This document shows, piece after piece, positions 8,316 to 17,817 of a stretch of DNA of 51,863 nt (positions are counted from its first letter, which is position 1; each line of letters starts with the position of its first letter). The stretch is from positions 1 through 51,863 of the forward strand of contig JAVEPB010000079.1 in NCBI GenBank assembly GCA_030922375.1, written 5' to 3'. Position numbers and translations under genes: made by a program. The notes beneath the pieces are model-generated. The model ran no database searches, was not told the origin of the DNA, and saw only the letters and a list, made by a program, of their open reading frames with translations. The DNA comes from a bacterium (GTDB lineage: Bacteria; UBA8248).

Positions 8316-8894
8316 ATGACATCTTCCCGGATGGGGATACTTCTCGATTTCGACGGGACCCTCACCAAGCCCGCGTTCAATTGGGAGGTGATGAAAACCG
8401 AGATGGCGCTCGAGGACGACACGATGATTCTCGAGTATCTCGGAACCGCGCCGCCGGATCGCGCCCGGGAGATCGCCGAGATTCTCGAGCGCCACGAGAC
8501 CGATGCCGCGCGCCGGGCGGAACCCAATGAAGGGGTGCACGAGTTCATGGATTTTCTTCTCGGGATCGGCCTGCCCCACGGAATCGTCACCAACAACGCC
8601 ATGCGCCATGTCTCGGTCATGCTCGATCGGATTCAGCTTTCGTTCGAGACCGTCATCACGCGCGATATAGGCATTTGGAAGCCGGACCCGCGCCACGTCC
8701 TTCTCGGGGCTGAGGCCATCGGCGTGCCGCCAGCGGGCTGCATCTTCATCGGTGACGGGCGGCTCGATATGATCGCGGGGGGCGAGGCAGGGATGACGAC
8801 CATTTACCTCTCCGAGCGCCCCGGCCCGCGCTGCGACTACAGGGTTGGCCGCCTCACCGAGGCGATCCCGATTATCAGGGGCTTGATCCGCTGA
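8316..8894 (+). CDS. HAD superfamily hydrolase (phosphoglycolate phosphatase-like)
   Basis: 192 residues with all four HAD motifs. Motif I is LLDFDGTLT with nucleophile D11 and general acid D13. Motif II is GIVTNNAMRH. Motif III is the lysine in WKPDPRHVLLGAE, and motif IV is FIGDGRLDMIAG. The small helical cap between motifs I and II places it in subfamily IA, with phosphoglycolate phosphatase, phosphoserine phosphatase-like and beta-phosphoglucomutase relatives. The substrate is unknown. GGCGGAGGAG lies eight bases before the ATG. The gene is monocistronic; the structured RNA candidate begins about 45 bases after its stop. Confidence 0.87.
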   Translation: MTSSRMGILLDFDGTLTKPAFNWEVMKTEMALEDDTMILEYLGTAPPDRAREIAEILERHETDAARRAEPNEGVHEFMDFLLGIGLPHGIVTNNAMRHVSVMLDRIQLSFETVITRDIGIWKPDPRHVLLGAEAIGVPPAGCIFIGDGRLDMIAGGEAGMTTIYLSERPGPRCDYRVGRLTEAIPIIRGLIR

Positions 8895-8935
8895 ATGACG
8901 CCGCCCTGAAGCGGCTTGTTTCCTCTCCACAAACG

Positions 8936-8966
8936 AAAAGGGGGCACGTCTTTTAAGACGTGCCCC
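8936..8966 (-). terminator. Rho-independent terminator
   Basis: On the minus strand a GC-rich stem GGGGCACGTCTT/AAGACGTGCCCC (8966-8941, tiny loop) is followed by CTTTTCG. It would end the structured RNA candidate or read-through from the minus side. It may also weakly stop the plus-strand HAD transcript. Confidence 0.6.
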
Positions 8967-9105
8967 TCATTCGGCAGGAAACCCATCCGGCTTTCGCCGG
9001 AAAGATTTATTAGGTGGGGGTTCAGTGCACCGGCCTAGGGGAACCCTTCGACCGGCCACCGGGGAGAATGACTCCTCATCATCAGGAGTCTTAGTGGGTT
9101 TTTTT
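8936..9105 (-). ncRNA. Candidate structured non-coding RNA with intrinsic terminator
   Basis: The minus strand can fold into a closed multi-branch shape. P1 pairs 9095-9101 with 8979-8985 (AAACCCA/TGGGTTT). Inside it are P2 (9084-9090 with 9070-9076), P3 (CCACC/GGTGG, 9056-9060 with 9013-9017, stacked on GAACCC/GGGTTC, 9041-9046 with 9018-9023) and P4, a CCGGC-GAAA-GCCGG hairpin (9000-8987) with a GNRA loop. A 12-bp terminator hairpin (8966-8941) followed by CTTTT comes next. I recognise no known family (not tmRNA, RNase P, SRP or a clear 6S). The stems also exist on the plus strand, where a T7 run follows P1, so the strand is not certain. Confidence 0.42.
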
Positions 9106-9585
9106 AGCGTCTCCTTCTAAACTCTCCTGAGAAGCCAGAAATTTCCTTCCAGTCCACTTATCGTCATCAGGAGATATGAAGTAACACCTATTTTTGTTGC
9201 ACATCACATGCCAAAACATTAAATTGATTGGCCAATTCAGCCACGAATTGTATCGAAAGTAAAAACAATGGTTTGTATAGCTGCTGGCCTGGTCCGGCAA
9301 TTCTAAAAATTTTGGGGATGCGACTGTGTATTGACGATATATCAACGAAAAATCGGAAAGAAAAACCTATCCCTGACATTCTGACAAAATCGTCTGGACC
9401 CGGGCGTGCAAAAACGTCTCAGTATGCATATCGAATGAGGCAAAATTATCCATCCCGAGCTATACAGCCTTTCCGGGGTTCCGAATAACGACTGGTGACG
9501 GATTGGGCCCGGAATTATGTCGCATTAGTGGGAAAACTGACGGTCAGAGGATTTTCGGAGAAAGGGGGGGTATATCCCGCCCTGG
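9106..9585. other. AT-rich orphan segment, possible decayed gene
   Basis: Nearly 500 bases with much lower GC than the flanks. On the minus strand an 84-codon frame (9345-9091) has a Trp/Cys/Asn-rich product ending SLEGDAKKTH. A second frame (9379-9188) reads LLSIQFVAELANQFNVLACDV. The two overlap in different frames and could be one frameshifted gene. Neither matches a family I know, and no ribosome-binding site is clear. No terminator for nuoN-1 was found here. Confidence 0.35.
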
Positions 9586-11091
9586 CTAGAGGAGTCCGGC
9601 CACGGAGCTCTTGGCGGCCGCGATGATGCTCCCGGGGAACAGGCCCAGATAAATCGTCGCCAGCACCAGGACCAACAGCGCGACAAAAATGGAAGGGGCT
9701 TTCGAGAATTCAATCGCCGGCTGGCTTTCGCCGCGGGGCTCCATATACATCACCATCACCACGCGGAAATAATAGTAGATGGAGACGGCGCTCGTTAGGA
9801 TTCCGATCACTGCCAGCCAGTAATACTCGTTCTGGATCGCGGTGCCGAAGAGAAAAAGCTTGCCGACAAACCCGGCGGTCGGGGGAAAGCCGCCCAGTGA
9901 GAGGAAAAAGACGACAAAGGCCATGCCGGCCCAGGGATGGTCGTGGCCGATTCCCCGCCAGTCCTCGATGTTGTCTCCCCGGAAATCCTCCCGGCACAGA
10001 TAAATGAGCATCCCGAAAGCGCCGAGGTTCGTGACCATATAGGCCACCAGATAGAAAAGTACCGCGCTGATTCCATCCGGCGTGAACACCACCTTCCCGC
10101 CGGCGATCTTCGTGGTGGCCACCACGATCCCCAACATGATATAGCCCGCATGGGCGATGCTCGAGTAGGCGAGCATCCGCTTGAGGTTGGTCTGGGCGAT
10201 TGCTGCGACGTTGCCCCAAACCATCGTGAACACCGTCAGGAGCCAGAGCAGGAGGTTCCATTTTCCGGCGAGCGCCGGGAACGCGATAAAAAATACGCGA
10301 ATGACCGCTGCCAGGGTGGCCATCTTCACCGCCACCGACATAAACGCCGTGATCGAGGTCGGCGCCCCCGTATAGGCGTCAGGCAGCCACATATGAAAAG
10401 GTACGAGCGCCAGCTTGAACCCGAAACCGGCCACGAACAATATCAACGAGAAGACCATCACCGGATCGGCGACGATCGCTGCTCCCTGCGGCCCCGATAG
10501 AGCCTTGGCGATTCCCGTCAGCGAGGTGGTCCCGGTTAGTCCGTAGGTCAGCGCGATGCCGTAGAGCAATATTCCCGAGGCGAAAGCACCCATCAGAAAA
10601 TATTTAAGGCCGGCCTCCCGGCTCAGCGGATCGTGGCGAATAAAACTCACCAACACGTAACTGCTGATGCTCATCGTCTCGAGGCCGAGATAAATCGAGA
10701 CGAGATCATTGCCGGAGGCCATCACCAGCATCCCGAACACGGCGAAGAGGATCATCACGTAAAACTCGCCGTAGTTGATTTTCTCCACTTTGGCGTATTG
10801 GAGAGAGAGGAGAATCGTGAACGCCGTGGTTAAAACGATGACAAGCTTCACGAAGGAGCTGAAATTATCCGCGATGTAGAACCCGCTGAACGTGGTCCTG
10901 ACTCCCCCGCCCCACTGGGACAACACGATGAGCCCCAGAATCGCCACCCCCGCCAGGCTCAGGATTCCCATCCCCGCCTTGTTTTCCATAGAGGTGAACA
11001 GGTCTGCGACCACCACGACGCAGATCAAAATCGCAAGCCCCACCTCGGGAGCGGCGGTGGAGAGCGATATGTCGGGAATCACAAGCGGCAT
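9586..11091 (-). CDS. nuoN: NADH-quinone oxidoreductase subunit N (nuo-1 copy)
   Basis: Antiporter-like proton-pumping subunit of complex I in the inner membrane. 501 residues with about 14 membrane helices and the Proton_antipo_M core: YLGLETMSISSYVLV (the pump glutamate), KYFLMGAFASGILLYG, FKLALVPFHMWLPDAYTGAP with the conserved lysine and the HxWxPDAYxG signature of NuoN, then [20 protein letters not shown]. It is the last gene of the 10-gene nuo-1 set, about 40 bases after nuoM. No strong Shine-Dalgarno is visible before the ATG, and no clear terminator follows. It is distinct from the nuo-2 copy (495 residues), so these are diverged paralogues. Confidence 0.95.
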   Translation of the reverse strand: MPLVIPDISLSTAAPEVGLAILICVVVVADLFTSMENKAGMGILSLAGVAILGLIVLSQWGGGVRTTFSGFYIADNFSSFVKLVIVLTTAFTILLSLQYAKVEKINYGEFYVMILFAVFGMLVMASGNDLVSIYLGLETMSISSYVLVSFIRHDPLSREAGLKYFLMGAFASGILLYGIALTYGLTGTTSLTGIAKALSGPQGAAIVADPVMVFSLILFVAGFGFKLALVPFHMWLPDAYTGAPTSITAFMSVAVKMATLAAVIRVFFIAFPALAGKWNLLLWLLTVFTMVWGNVAAIAQTNLKRMLAYSSIAHAGYIMLGIVVATTKIAGGKVVFTPDGISAVLFYLVAYMVTNLGAFGMLIYLCREDFRGDNIEDWRGIGHDHPWAGMAFVVFFLSLGGFPPTAGFVGKLFLFGTAIQNEYYWLAVIGILTSAVSIYYYFRVVMVMYMEPRGESQPAIEFSKAPSIFVALLVLVLATIYLGLFPGSIIAAAKSSVAGLL

Positions 11092-11132
11092 CTGATCAAA
11101 TCCTATTCATAGAGCGAATTCAAGGCCGGGCC

Positions 11133-12701
11133 CTAAAAATTTTTCGCCTTCAAACGAGAGCGCAACCCCCCCGGAAGCGCCGCGGCCTTATTGTCCTGGG
11201 GCGCCGCGGCCACGTTCACCATTTTCACTACCTTGCCGACGCTGGCCTCCATCCGGGCGAGGAAGGGCCGGGGGTAGAGACCGATCCAGAACATCAACAC
11301 CACCATGGGAAGCAGATAGAGAATCTCCCGGGTGTTGCAGTCCGTCAGCTTCTGGTTCTCCGGGTTGTCGAGAGTTCCAAAGAACATTCTCTGGAACAGC
11401 CAGAGCATATAGGCCGCGCCGAGTACGATTCCGATCACGGCGAAAGCGGCATACACATAGCTCGCCTTGAAGGCGCCGACGAGGATCAGGAACTCGCCCA
11501 CAAACCCGTTCAATCCGGGCAGGCCGATGCTGCTCAGCATCGTGACGGCGAAAATCGTCGAGTAAATGGGCACCTGGGTCGAGAGACCGCCGAAATCCGA
11601 TATCTGGCGCGTGTGGCGGCGCTCATAGATGATTCCCACCAGGAGGAAGAGCGCCCCCGTGCTGATGCCGTGGTTGATCATCTGAAGCTGGCCGCCGAGG
11701 ACGCCCTGCTGATTAAGGGCGAAGACTCCCAGCATGACAAACCCCAAATGGCTCACCGAAGAGTAGGCTACAAGCTTTTTCACGTCGGTCTGGGCCATGG
11801 CCACCAGGGCGCCGTAGATAATCCCGATGATCGACAACAGGACCATGAAGGGCACGAACATCTGACTGGCCTGGGGAAGCAGCGGAAGCACGAAGCGGAC
11901 AAAGCCGTAGGTCCCCATCTTCAGGAGGATTCCCGCCAGGATGACGCTTCCCGCCGTCGGCGCCTCGACGTGAGCGTCGGGGAGCCAGGTGTGGAACGGG
12001 AACATCGGCACCTTGATGGCGAATCCGATGAAGAAGGCCAGGAAGATCCAGCTCTGAAGGCCGAGCGGGATTTTCGGTCCGACCGCATAGAGCTCGGTCA
12101 GATCGAAAGTGAGGGCTCCGGTTCCGAGCTTGAGGTTCACGAAATAGAGCGCCAGTATCCCCAGCAGCATGAGCACGCTGCCAAACAGGGTGTAGAGGAA
12201 GAACTTGATCGCCGCGTAGAGCTTTCTCGCACCGCCCCAGATTCCAATCAGGAAGTACATCGGGACCAACGTGATCTCGAAGAAAACATAGAACAAGAAT
12301 ATATCGACGGCCATGAAGGTTCCGAGCATTCCGGTCGCCATCAACAGGAGGCAGACGTAGTACTCCTTCTCCCGTTCGACGATGGCCGAGAACGAGCAAA
12401 CCGTGGAGACGATCATGGTGATCGTCGTGAGCAGGACGAGCAGGACGCTGATTCCGTCCACCCCCACGAAATAGCTCACCCCGATGGTTGGGATCCAACT
12501 CACCTTCTGGACGAACTGAAAGCCCGCCTCGGAGGTGTCGAATCGGGTCCAGAGCGGAATCGAAAGAAGGAAGTCCACGACAGCCACCGCCGTGGCGAAT
12601 CCCTTGATGGCTTTCGTCTGCTCCTTTTTGAAAAAGAGCATGACGATCACCGCCCCCGCCAGGGGAACGAAGGTGATCAGTGTAAGCAGATAATTCTCCA
12701 T
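11133..12701 (-). CDS. nuoM: NADH-quinone oxidoreductase subunit M (nuo-1 copy)
   Basis: Membrane proton-pumping subunit M, 522 residues, uninterrupted. Family landmarks in order: SYFVGVDGISVLLVLLTT, VFFEITLVPMYFLIGIWGG with the pump glutamate, [31 protein letters not shown] with the pump lysine and the NuoM HxWLPDAHxEAPT signature, and [27 protein letters not shown] precedes the ATG by six bases. This intact copy matters because the nuo-2 nuoM has an in-frame stop. It lies between nuoL (25 bases upstream) and nuoN. The C-terminus carries a short Ala/Lys-rich tail absent from many homologues. Confidence 0.95.
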   Translation of the reverse strand: MENYLLTLITFVPLAGAVIVMLFFKKEQTKAIKGFATAVAVVDFLLSIPLWTRFDTSEAGFQFVQKVSWIPTIGVSYFVGVDGISVLLVLLTTITMIVSTVCSFSAIVEREKEYYVCLLLMATGMLGTFMAVDIFLFYVFFEITLVPMYFLIGIWGGARKLYAAIKFFLYTLFGSVLMLLGILALYFVNLKLGTGALTFDLTELYAVGPKIPLGLQSWIFLAFFIGFAIKVPMFPFHTWLPDAHVEAPTAGSVILAGILLKMGTYGFVRFVLPLLPQASQMFVPFMVLLSIIGIIYGALVAMAQTDVKKLVAYSSVSHLGFVMLGVFALNQQGVLGGQLQMINHGISTGALFLLVGIIYERRHTRQISDFGGLSTQVPIYSTIFAVTMLSSIGLPGLNGFVGEFLILVGAFKASYVYAAFAVIGIVLGAAYMLWLFQRMFFGTLDNPENQKLTDCNTREILYLLPMVVLMFWIGLYPRPFLARMEASVGKVVKMVNVAAAPQDNKAAALPGGLRSRLKAKNF

Positions 12702-12726
12702 CAGACTCTCCTGGTCCCAGAGACGC

Positions 12727-14757
12727 CTACCGGAACAAGTATGCGCTCAGCATCATGAAAACACCGAGAAGCATCACGAAAAGATAATTTTGCACCATTC
12801 CCGATTGTATGAACTTGAAAACCTGAGAAAAAAACTTCGTTACGGAGGCGATGCCGTTGACCGCGCCGTCCACCGTCTTCAAATCGAATATGCCCGAAAA
12901 GCGGCTCGAGACGAGCGTGATGAGGCTACTGCCGTTCACAGCGCCGTCCACGACATTCGCGTCGAAAGACCAAAGACTGTTCATCAGGCGGTAGATCGGC
13001 TTGACGATACAGGCCTGATAAATTTCGTCGATGTAGTACTTGTTGAGCAAGAGCCTGTGAAGGCCCGGGAAGCGGGAGGCCAGGCCGTCCGGCACCGCCG
13101 TATTCTTCATGTACATGAACCAGGCCAGGGCGATTCCGCCCACGGCGATGGCAATCGCCAGGATGATGAGAATCACCGCCGCCGGGCCGCCGTGGCCGCC
13201 GCCGCTCTCGGCCGACACCCGGACAAACTGGACCGCCTCATTCGCCGCATGCCCCCCCGCGCCGCTCTTGGCCAGCGAGGGAGCGAGGAAGGTGTGAATC
13301 CAGCCGCCCTCTGGCGGGAAGCCCGGAATAATCCCCCCGACAACGCTCAGGACCGCCAGGATCATCAGCGGCACCGTCATCGAATAGGGAGACTCGTGAA
13401 TATACTCTCTGGCGTGGTGGTCCACCCGCATCTCGCCGTGGAAGGTCATGAATATCAGGCGGAACATATAAAACGCCGTCATGAACGCCGCCACGGAGCC
13501 CAGGGCCCAGACAAAGTGGTGTCCGGTGAAGAAAGCGTTGGCTAAAATCTCGTCCTTGCTCCAAAAGCCCGCCAAGGGCGGAACTCCGGCAATCGCCACC
13601 GCGCCGATCACAAACGTCCAGTAGGTAATGGGCATCTTTGATCTCAGGCCGCCCATGTAGCGCATGTCCTGTTGCTGATCCTCCGGGGCGTGGTGGAGGG
13701 CGTGGATGACGCTCCCGCTTCCCAGAAACAGGAGACCTTTAAAGAAAGCATGGGTCATCAGGTGGAAAATACCGGCCCCGAAGGCGCCCACCCCCAGCGC
13801 CATGAACATGAACCCGAGCTGGCTCACCGTGCTGTAGGCCAGGACGCGCTTGATGTCGTTTTGAACCAGTCCGATCGAGGCAGCGAAAATCGCCGTGACC
13901 GCGCCGACGAGGGCGATGACCTCGAGGGCGCCGGGGCCCATCACATATATCGGGCTCGTCCGCGCGACCATGTAAACCCCGGCCGTCACCATCGTCGCCG
14001 CGTGGATCAGCGCACTGACGGGGGTGGGGCCTTCCATCGCGTCGGGAAGCCAGACGTAGAGCGGAATCTGCGCGCTCTTACCGGCGGCCCCGATGAAGAG
14101 CAAAAGGCCGATGGCCGTCGCCCCGGCCTCCGTCATTTTCGGAGCCGCATGAAATACCTCCGAGTAGGTCAGGCTGCCGGTCAGCACCCAGATCATGAAC
14201 ATGCCGAGCAGGAAGCCGGCGTCGCCGATCCGGTTGACGATAAATGCCTTTTTGCCGGCGTCCGAGGCTGACTGCTTTTCGTACCAGAAACCGATCAGGA
14301 GGTAGCTGCATAGCCCGACGCCCTCCCACCCGACGAACATGAGCAGGTAGTTGTCTCCGAGGACGAGGAGGAACATCGAGAGCATGAACAGGTTCAGGTA
14401 GGTGAAAAACCGCGGATAGCCCGGGTCGCCGTGAAGGTAGCCGACCGAATAGACATGGACGAGGAACCCCACGCCCGACACGACGAGGAGCATGATGGTG
14501 CTCAGCGGATCGATCAAAAAGGCGACGGAAACCGAGAACTTGCCCGCCGAGATCCAGTCCCAGAGGTGGATCGTGTGCTTGCCGCCGCTTCCGAATATCA
14601 TCTCGGAGGCGATTCCGAGAACGACCAGGAACGAGAGCCCCGCCATCAGAGAGGCGATGTGCCCCGCCTTGTCCCGGGTGTAGCGGGAACCGAAGAAGCC
14701 GTTGATGACGACGCCGAGCGCCGGGAACAACGGTATGAGCCACGCGAGTTTGATCAT
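12727..14757 (-). CDS. nuoL: NADH-quinone oxidoreductase subunit L (nuo-1 copy)
   Basis: The distal antiporter-like subunit, 676 residues. The N-terminal NADHdh domain contains FLIDPLSTIMLLVVSGVGFLVHVYSVGYL and FVGWEGVGLCSYLLIGFW (pump glutamate). The core has AQIPLYVWLPDAMEGPTPVSALIHAATMVTAGVYM, the NuoL signature, followed by DIKRVLAYSTVSQLGFM. After the core comes a long C-terminal part that would form the lateral HL helix and last membrane helix. It is 39 residues longer than the nuo-2 copy, mostly through a Gly/His-rich insertion before the last helices. It starts seven bases after nuoK ends. Confidence 0.95.
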   Translation of the reverse strand: MIKLAWLIPLFPALGVVINGFFGSRYTRDKAGHIASLMAGLSFLVVLGIASEMIFGSGGKHTIHLWDWISAGKFSVSVAFLIDPLSTIMLLVVSGVGFLVHVYSVGYLHGDPGYPRFFTYLNLFMLSMFLLVLGDNYLLMFVGWEGVGLCSYLLIGFWYEKQSASDAGKKAFIVNRIGDAGFLLGMFMIWVLTGSLTYSEVFHAAPKMTEAGATAIGLLLFIGAAGKSAQIPLYVWLPDAMEGPTPVSALIHAATMVTAGVYMVARTSPIYVMGPGALEVIALVGAVTAIFAASIGLVQNDIKRVLAYSTVSQLGFMFMALGVGAFGAGIFHLMTHAFFKGLLFLGSGSVIHALHHAPEDQQQDMRYMGGLRSKMPITYWTFVIGAVAIAGVPPLAGFWSKDEILANAFFTGHHFVWALGSVAAFMTAFYMFRLIFMTFHGEMRVDHHAREYIHESPYSMTVPLMILAVLSVVGGIIPGFPPEGGWIHTFLAPSLAKSGAGGHAANEAVQFVRVSAESGGGHGGPAAVILIILAIAIAVGGIALAWFMYMKNTAVPDGLASRFPGLHRLLLNKYYIDEIYQACIVKPIYRLMNSLWSFDANVVDGAVNGSSLITLVSSRFSGIFDLKTVDGAVNGIASVTKFFSQVFKFIQSGMVQNYLFVMLLGVFMMLSAYLFR

Positions 14758-14764
14758 TCGTTCC

Positions 14765-15067
14765 CTACCACTTCAAAAGGTTCACTTCGTCCACGTTGAG
14801 GACCGACCGGTCTCGGTTCAAGGAGATCAGGATGGCCAGGCCCACGGCCGCCTCCGCCGCCGCAACCGTGATGACGAAGATGGCGAGCACCTGGCCCGTC
14901 AGGTCCCCCCACTGGCGCGAGAAGCCGACGAGAGTGATGTTCACGGCGTTCAACATCAATTCGATGCTCATCAGGATGATGATGGCGTTCCGCCGCATCA
15001 GGACGCCCGCGGCCCCGATCACGAACACGACCGCGCCCAGCGCCAAATAATGAGAAAGAGGAACCAT
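14765..15067 (-). CDS. nuoK: NADH-quinone oxidoreductase subunit K (nuo-1 copy)
   Basis: Three-helix MrpC-like membrane subunit, exactly 100 residues as is usual. Both buried glutamates needed for proton transfer are present: E36 in MSIELMLNA and E72 in [13 protein letters not shown] strong GGAGGAG site precedes the ATG. It sits between nuoJ and nuoL as in most nuo operons. Confidence 0.96.
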   Translation of the reverse strand: MVPLSHYLALGAVVFVIGAAGVLMRRNAIIILMSIELMLNAVNITLVGFSRQWGDLTGQVLAIFVITVAAAEAAVGLAILISLNRDRSVLNVDEVNLLKW

Positions 15068-15088
15068 CCTGTTGTCTCCTCCCGGGCC

Positions 15089-15604
15089 CTAGCGGTCTAT
15101 CGTCCGTTTGGCGAGAACGATAGCGCCGATCATGGCCGCCAGCAGCAGAATCGAAGCCACCTCGAACGGAAACAGGTACTTCGTATAAAGAATCGCCCCG
15201 AGCGCCTCGACGTTTCCGGGCGTCGCCCCCAGCGTCCACGAAAAACCCTTGAAGGCCGGATAGGCATTACCCCCGCCCAGAACCTTCCACCAAATCTCCG
15301 CCGCCAGAATCAGCGAGGCGACGATTGCGAAAAAGCTCTGGCGGTGAAACTGTCTGAGCCGCACGGAGACCTCAACGTTCATCAACATGATCGAGAAAAG
15401 GTAGAGCACCATGATTCCGCCGGCGTAGAGCAGGACCTGCACCACCGCCAGGAACTCGGCCCCCGCCAGGACAAACACCCCGGACATGAAAAAGAACGTG
15501 AGCACCAGCAGCAGAGCCGCGTGAATGACGTTCGAGCGGGTCACCACCAGGAGCGAGGCCCCGATGATTCCGGCCGCGAATAAATAAAAGAAAAGCAGTT
15601 CCAA
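15089..15604 (-). CDS. nuoJ: NADH-quinone oxidoreductase subunit J (nuo-1 copy)
   Basis: Five-helix membrane subunit J, 171 residues. The conserved third-helix motif appears as VVQVLLYAGGIMVLYLFSIMLM, close to the usual VQVxxYAGAIMVLFLFVIMLL. The start is a TTG at 15604, with a GAGAGG-like site upstream. It lies 18 bases after nuoH ends, so there is no room for nuoI between H and J, where it normally sits. The C-terminus (about 60 residues) is less conserved, as is normal for NuoJ. Confidence 0.93.
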   Translation of the reverse strand: MELLFFYLFAAGIIGASLLVVTRSNVIHAALLLVLTFFFMSGVFVLAGAEFLAVVQVLLYAGGIMVLYLFSIMLMNVEVSVRLRQFHRQSFFAIVASLILAAEIWWKVLGGGNAYPAFKGFSWTLGATPGNVEALGAILYTKYLFPFEVASILLLAAMIGAIVLAKRTIDR

Positions 15605-15622
15605 AACCGATGCCTCTCGCCG

Positions 15623-16588
15623 TTAGAGAAACAGGAACTTCACCAATCCGGTCACGAATATATTCAAAATCGCAATCGGGAACATGAACTTCCACCCCAC
15701 CCGCATCAACTGGTCGTAGCGGTAGCGGGGCAGCGTCGCCCGTATCCAGATAAACACGAAAATCAGGACCGCCATCTTCAGCAGGTACCAGACGATGCCC
15801 GGCAGCGGAATCGCATCGATCCCGCCCCAGCCGCCGAAGAAAACGGCGATGCAGACGGTGGAAACCGCCATGATGTTGGCATACTCGGCCAGGAAGAAGA
15901 AAGCGAACTTCATCCCGCTGTATTCGGTGTGAAACCCGGCCACCAGCTCCGTCTCGGCCTCGGGCAGGTCAAAAGGAATTCGGTTCGTCTCGGCGAGCGC
16001 CGCGATGAAAAACACGATGAACGCGAGAGGCTGATAGAAGACAAACCAAACGTCCGACTGGGCTTTGACGATGTTCTGGAAGTTGAGCGAGCCGGCCAGC
16101 ATGAGCGGCCCGATGAGAGCGAAGCCCAGGAAAATCTCGTAGCTCAGCATCTGGGCGGCGCTGCGAAACGCCCCCAGGAGGCTGTATTTGCTGTTGGAAG
16201 CCCAGCCCGCCATTACGATGCCGAAAACGCCCAGCGAGCTCACCGCCAGGACGAGAAAGAGGCCCACGTTAACCTGGGTGATATAGAAATTCTCATCGAA
16301 CGGCAGCACGGAATAGACCACGAACGCGGGCACCAGCACCATGATCGGCGCGATGACGAATACGATCTTGTCCGCCTTCGAGGGGATGATGTCTTCTTTG
16401 AGGAAGAGCTTGAGCCCATCGGCGATGGGCTGGAGCAGCCCGTGCCAGCCGACACGCATCGGTCCCATGCGCATCTGGATATGCCCGATGATCTTGCGCT
16501 CAAGGTAGGTCAGGTAGGCCACCACGAGAGAGATGGTCCCGAGCACGAGAGCGATTTTCAGAAAAGCGGCGATTAGTTCAGCAATCAT
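15623..16588 (-). CDS. nuoH: NADH-quinone oxidoreductase subunit H (nuo-1 copy)
   Basis: Membrane subunit that forms the quinone cavity with NuoB and NuoD, 321 residues, eight helices. Conserved regions: [63 protein letters not shown], and the loop [42 protein letters not shown] with the acidic residues near the quinone path. It follows nuoD by about 30 bases. MRMGPMRVG replaces the more usual R-x-GPNRVG found in the nuo-2 copy, one of several differences showing that the two sets are old paralogues. Confidence 0.95.
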   Translation of the reverse strand: MIAELIAAFLKIALVLGTISLVVAYLTYLERKIIGHIQMRMGPMRVGWHGLLQPIADGLKLFLKEDIIPSKADKIVFVIAPIMVLVPAFVVYSVLPFDENFYITQVNVGLFLVLAVSSLGVFGIVMAGWASNSKYSLLGAFRSAAQMLSYEIFLGFALIGPLMLAGSLNFQNIVKAQSDVWFVFYQPLAFIVFFIAALAETNRIPFDLPEAETELVAGFHTEYSGMKFAFFFLAEYANIMAVSTVCIAVFFGGWGGIDAIPLPGIVWYLLKMAVLIFVFIWIRATLPRYRYDQLMRVGWKFMFPIAILNIFVTGLVKFLFL

Positions 16589-16617
16589 TTCCGGTCAAGA
16601 ATCCTTTTCGGCGCGCG

Positions 16618-17760
16618 CTAGCGGTCACACTCGCCCAAGACGATATCGATGCTACCGATGATCGCGATAACGTCCGCCAAAAGCTCGCCCACGCACAGCT
16701 TTTTCAGGCCGGCGAGGTTGATGAACGAGGGCGGGCGGATGCGGACCCGGTAGGGCGTCTCCGTCCCGTCGCTCACGATGTAAAATCCGAATTCCCCCTT
16801 CGGATTTTCGGTGCCGTGATAAATTTCGCCTGCCGGGGGCTTAATCGTCCGAGGGGTCTTGCAGCTCACCGGCCCCCCCGGGAGCATGTCGAGACACTGC
16901 TCGATGATGCTCGCGCTTTCGCGCATCTCGACGAGCCGCACCAGATAGCGATCGTAGACATCGCCGTTCTCCCCGACGGGTACCGTGAAATTCACATACG
17001 GGTAGGCGGCGTAGGGCTTCGCCCGGCGGAGGTCCCACTTCACCCCCGACGCGCGGAGGATCGGCCCCGTCAGCCCGTAGTCGAGGGCGTCCTCGGCCGA
17101 AATGACGCCGACCCCTCGCGTGCGCTGGAGCCAGATGCGGTTCTCGGTCAGCAGCGTCTCGTAGTCGTCCACCCGGCCCGGGAAAAGTTCGATGAACTTC
17201 CGGGCATCGTCGAGAAATTCCTGGGGAACGTCCTGGTAGAGTCCGCCGAGGCGGAAGGCGTTCACGGTGAGCCGCGCTCCGAAGGCCCTCTCGAACAAAT
17301 CGAGAACCATCTCCCGCTCCCGGAAACACCACAGAAAAACCGTCATCGCGCCAATGTCGAGCGCGTGGGTGGCCAGCCAGAGAAGATGACTCGCGATCCG
17401 CGAAAGCTCGGCAACAATCGAGCGAATGAACAGCGCGCGGTCCGGAATCTCCCAGTCGAAGAACGATTCGACCGCCTGGACCCAGGCCAGATTGCACGAG
17501 GGGGCGGCGATGTAATCGAGCCGGTCCGTATAGGGGATGAACATCGTGTATGTGATGTTCTCTCCGATCTTCTCGGTGCCCCGGTGGAGGTAGCCGATAT
17601 CGCAATCGACATCCTTGACCGTCTCGCCGTCGAGCTTGAGGATAACCCGGAGCACCCCGTGCGTGCTGGGGTGCTGGGGCCCCATGTTGATGACGAGTTC
17701 CTCGGTACCGGGGACGGTACTGGACCGCTCAATCCGGGATGAGGTTTCCGCTCCGACCAT
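16618..17760 (-). CDS. nuoD: NADH-quinone oxidoreductase subunit D (nuo-1 copy)
   Basis: The 49-kDa peripheral subunit, 380 residues. The quinone-site loop GPQHPSTHGVLR (His pair) and the tyrosine in RLDYIAAPSCNLAW are both kept, as are GAMTVFLWCFREREMVLDLFE and the C-terminal SIDIVLGECDR. It is shorter than the nuo-2 copy (408 residues), mainly around the region before the C-terminal domain. GGGAGATA precedes the ATG. NuoC and NuoD are separate genes here, not fused. The adjacent nuoC ends about 57 bases upstream. Confidence 0.95.
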   Translation of the reverse strand: MVGAETSSRIERSSTVPGTEELVINMGPQHPSTHGVLRVILKLDGETVKDVDCDIGYLHRGTEKIGENITYTMFIPYTDRLDYIAAPSCNLAWVQAVESFFDWEIPDRALFIRSIVAELSRIASHLLWLATHALDIGAMTVFLWCFREREMVLDLFERAFGARLTVNAFRLGGLYQDVPQEFLDDARKFIELFPGRVDDYETLLTENRIWLQRTRGVGVISAEDALDYGLTGPILRASGVKWDLRRAKPYAAYPYVNFTVPVGENGDVYDRYLVRLVEMRESASIIEQCLDMLPGGPVSCKTPRTIKPPAGEIYHGTENPKGEFGFYIVSDGTETPYRVRIRPPSFINLAGLKKLCVGELLADVIAIIGSIDIVLGECDR

Positions 17761-17817
17761 CAGGGTATCTCCCGATTCAACTCAAATAAAAAGCCACGCC
17801 GCCGGGCGGCGAAAGCC

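Noticed and set aside
8148..8930. Long minus-strand frame of 260 codons over the HAD gene
   Set aside because: It is antisense to a gene with all four HAD motifs and its translation has no recognisable domain; high GC produces many such shadows.
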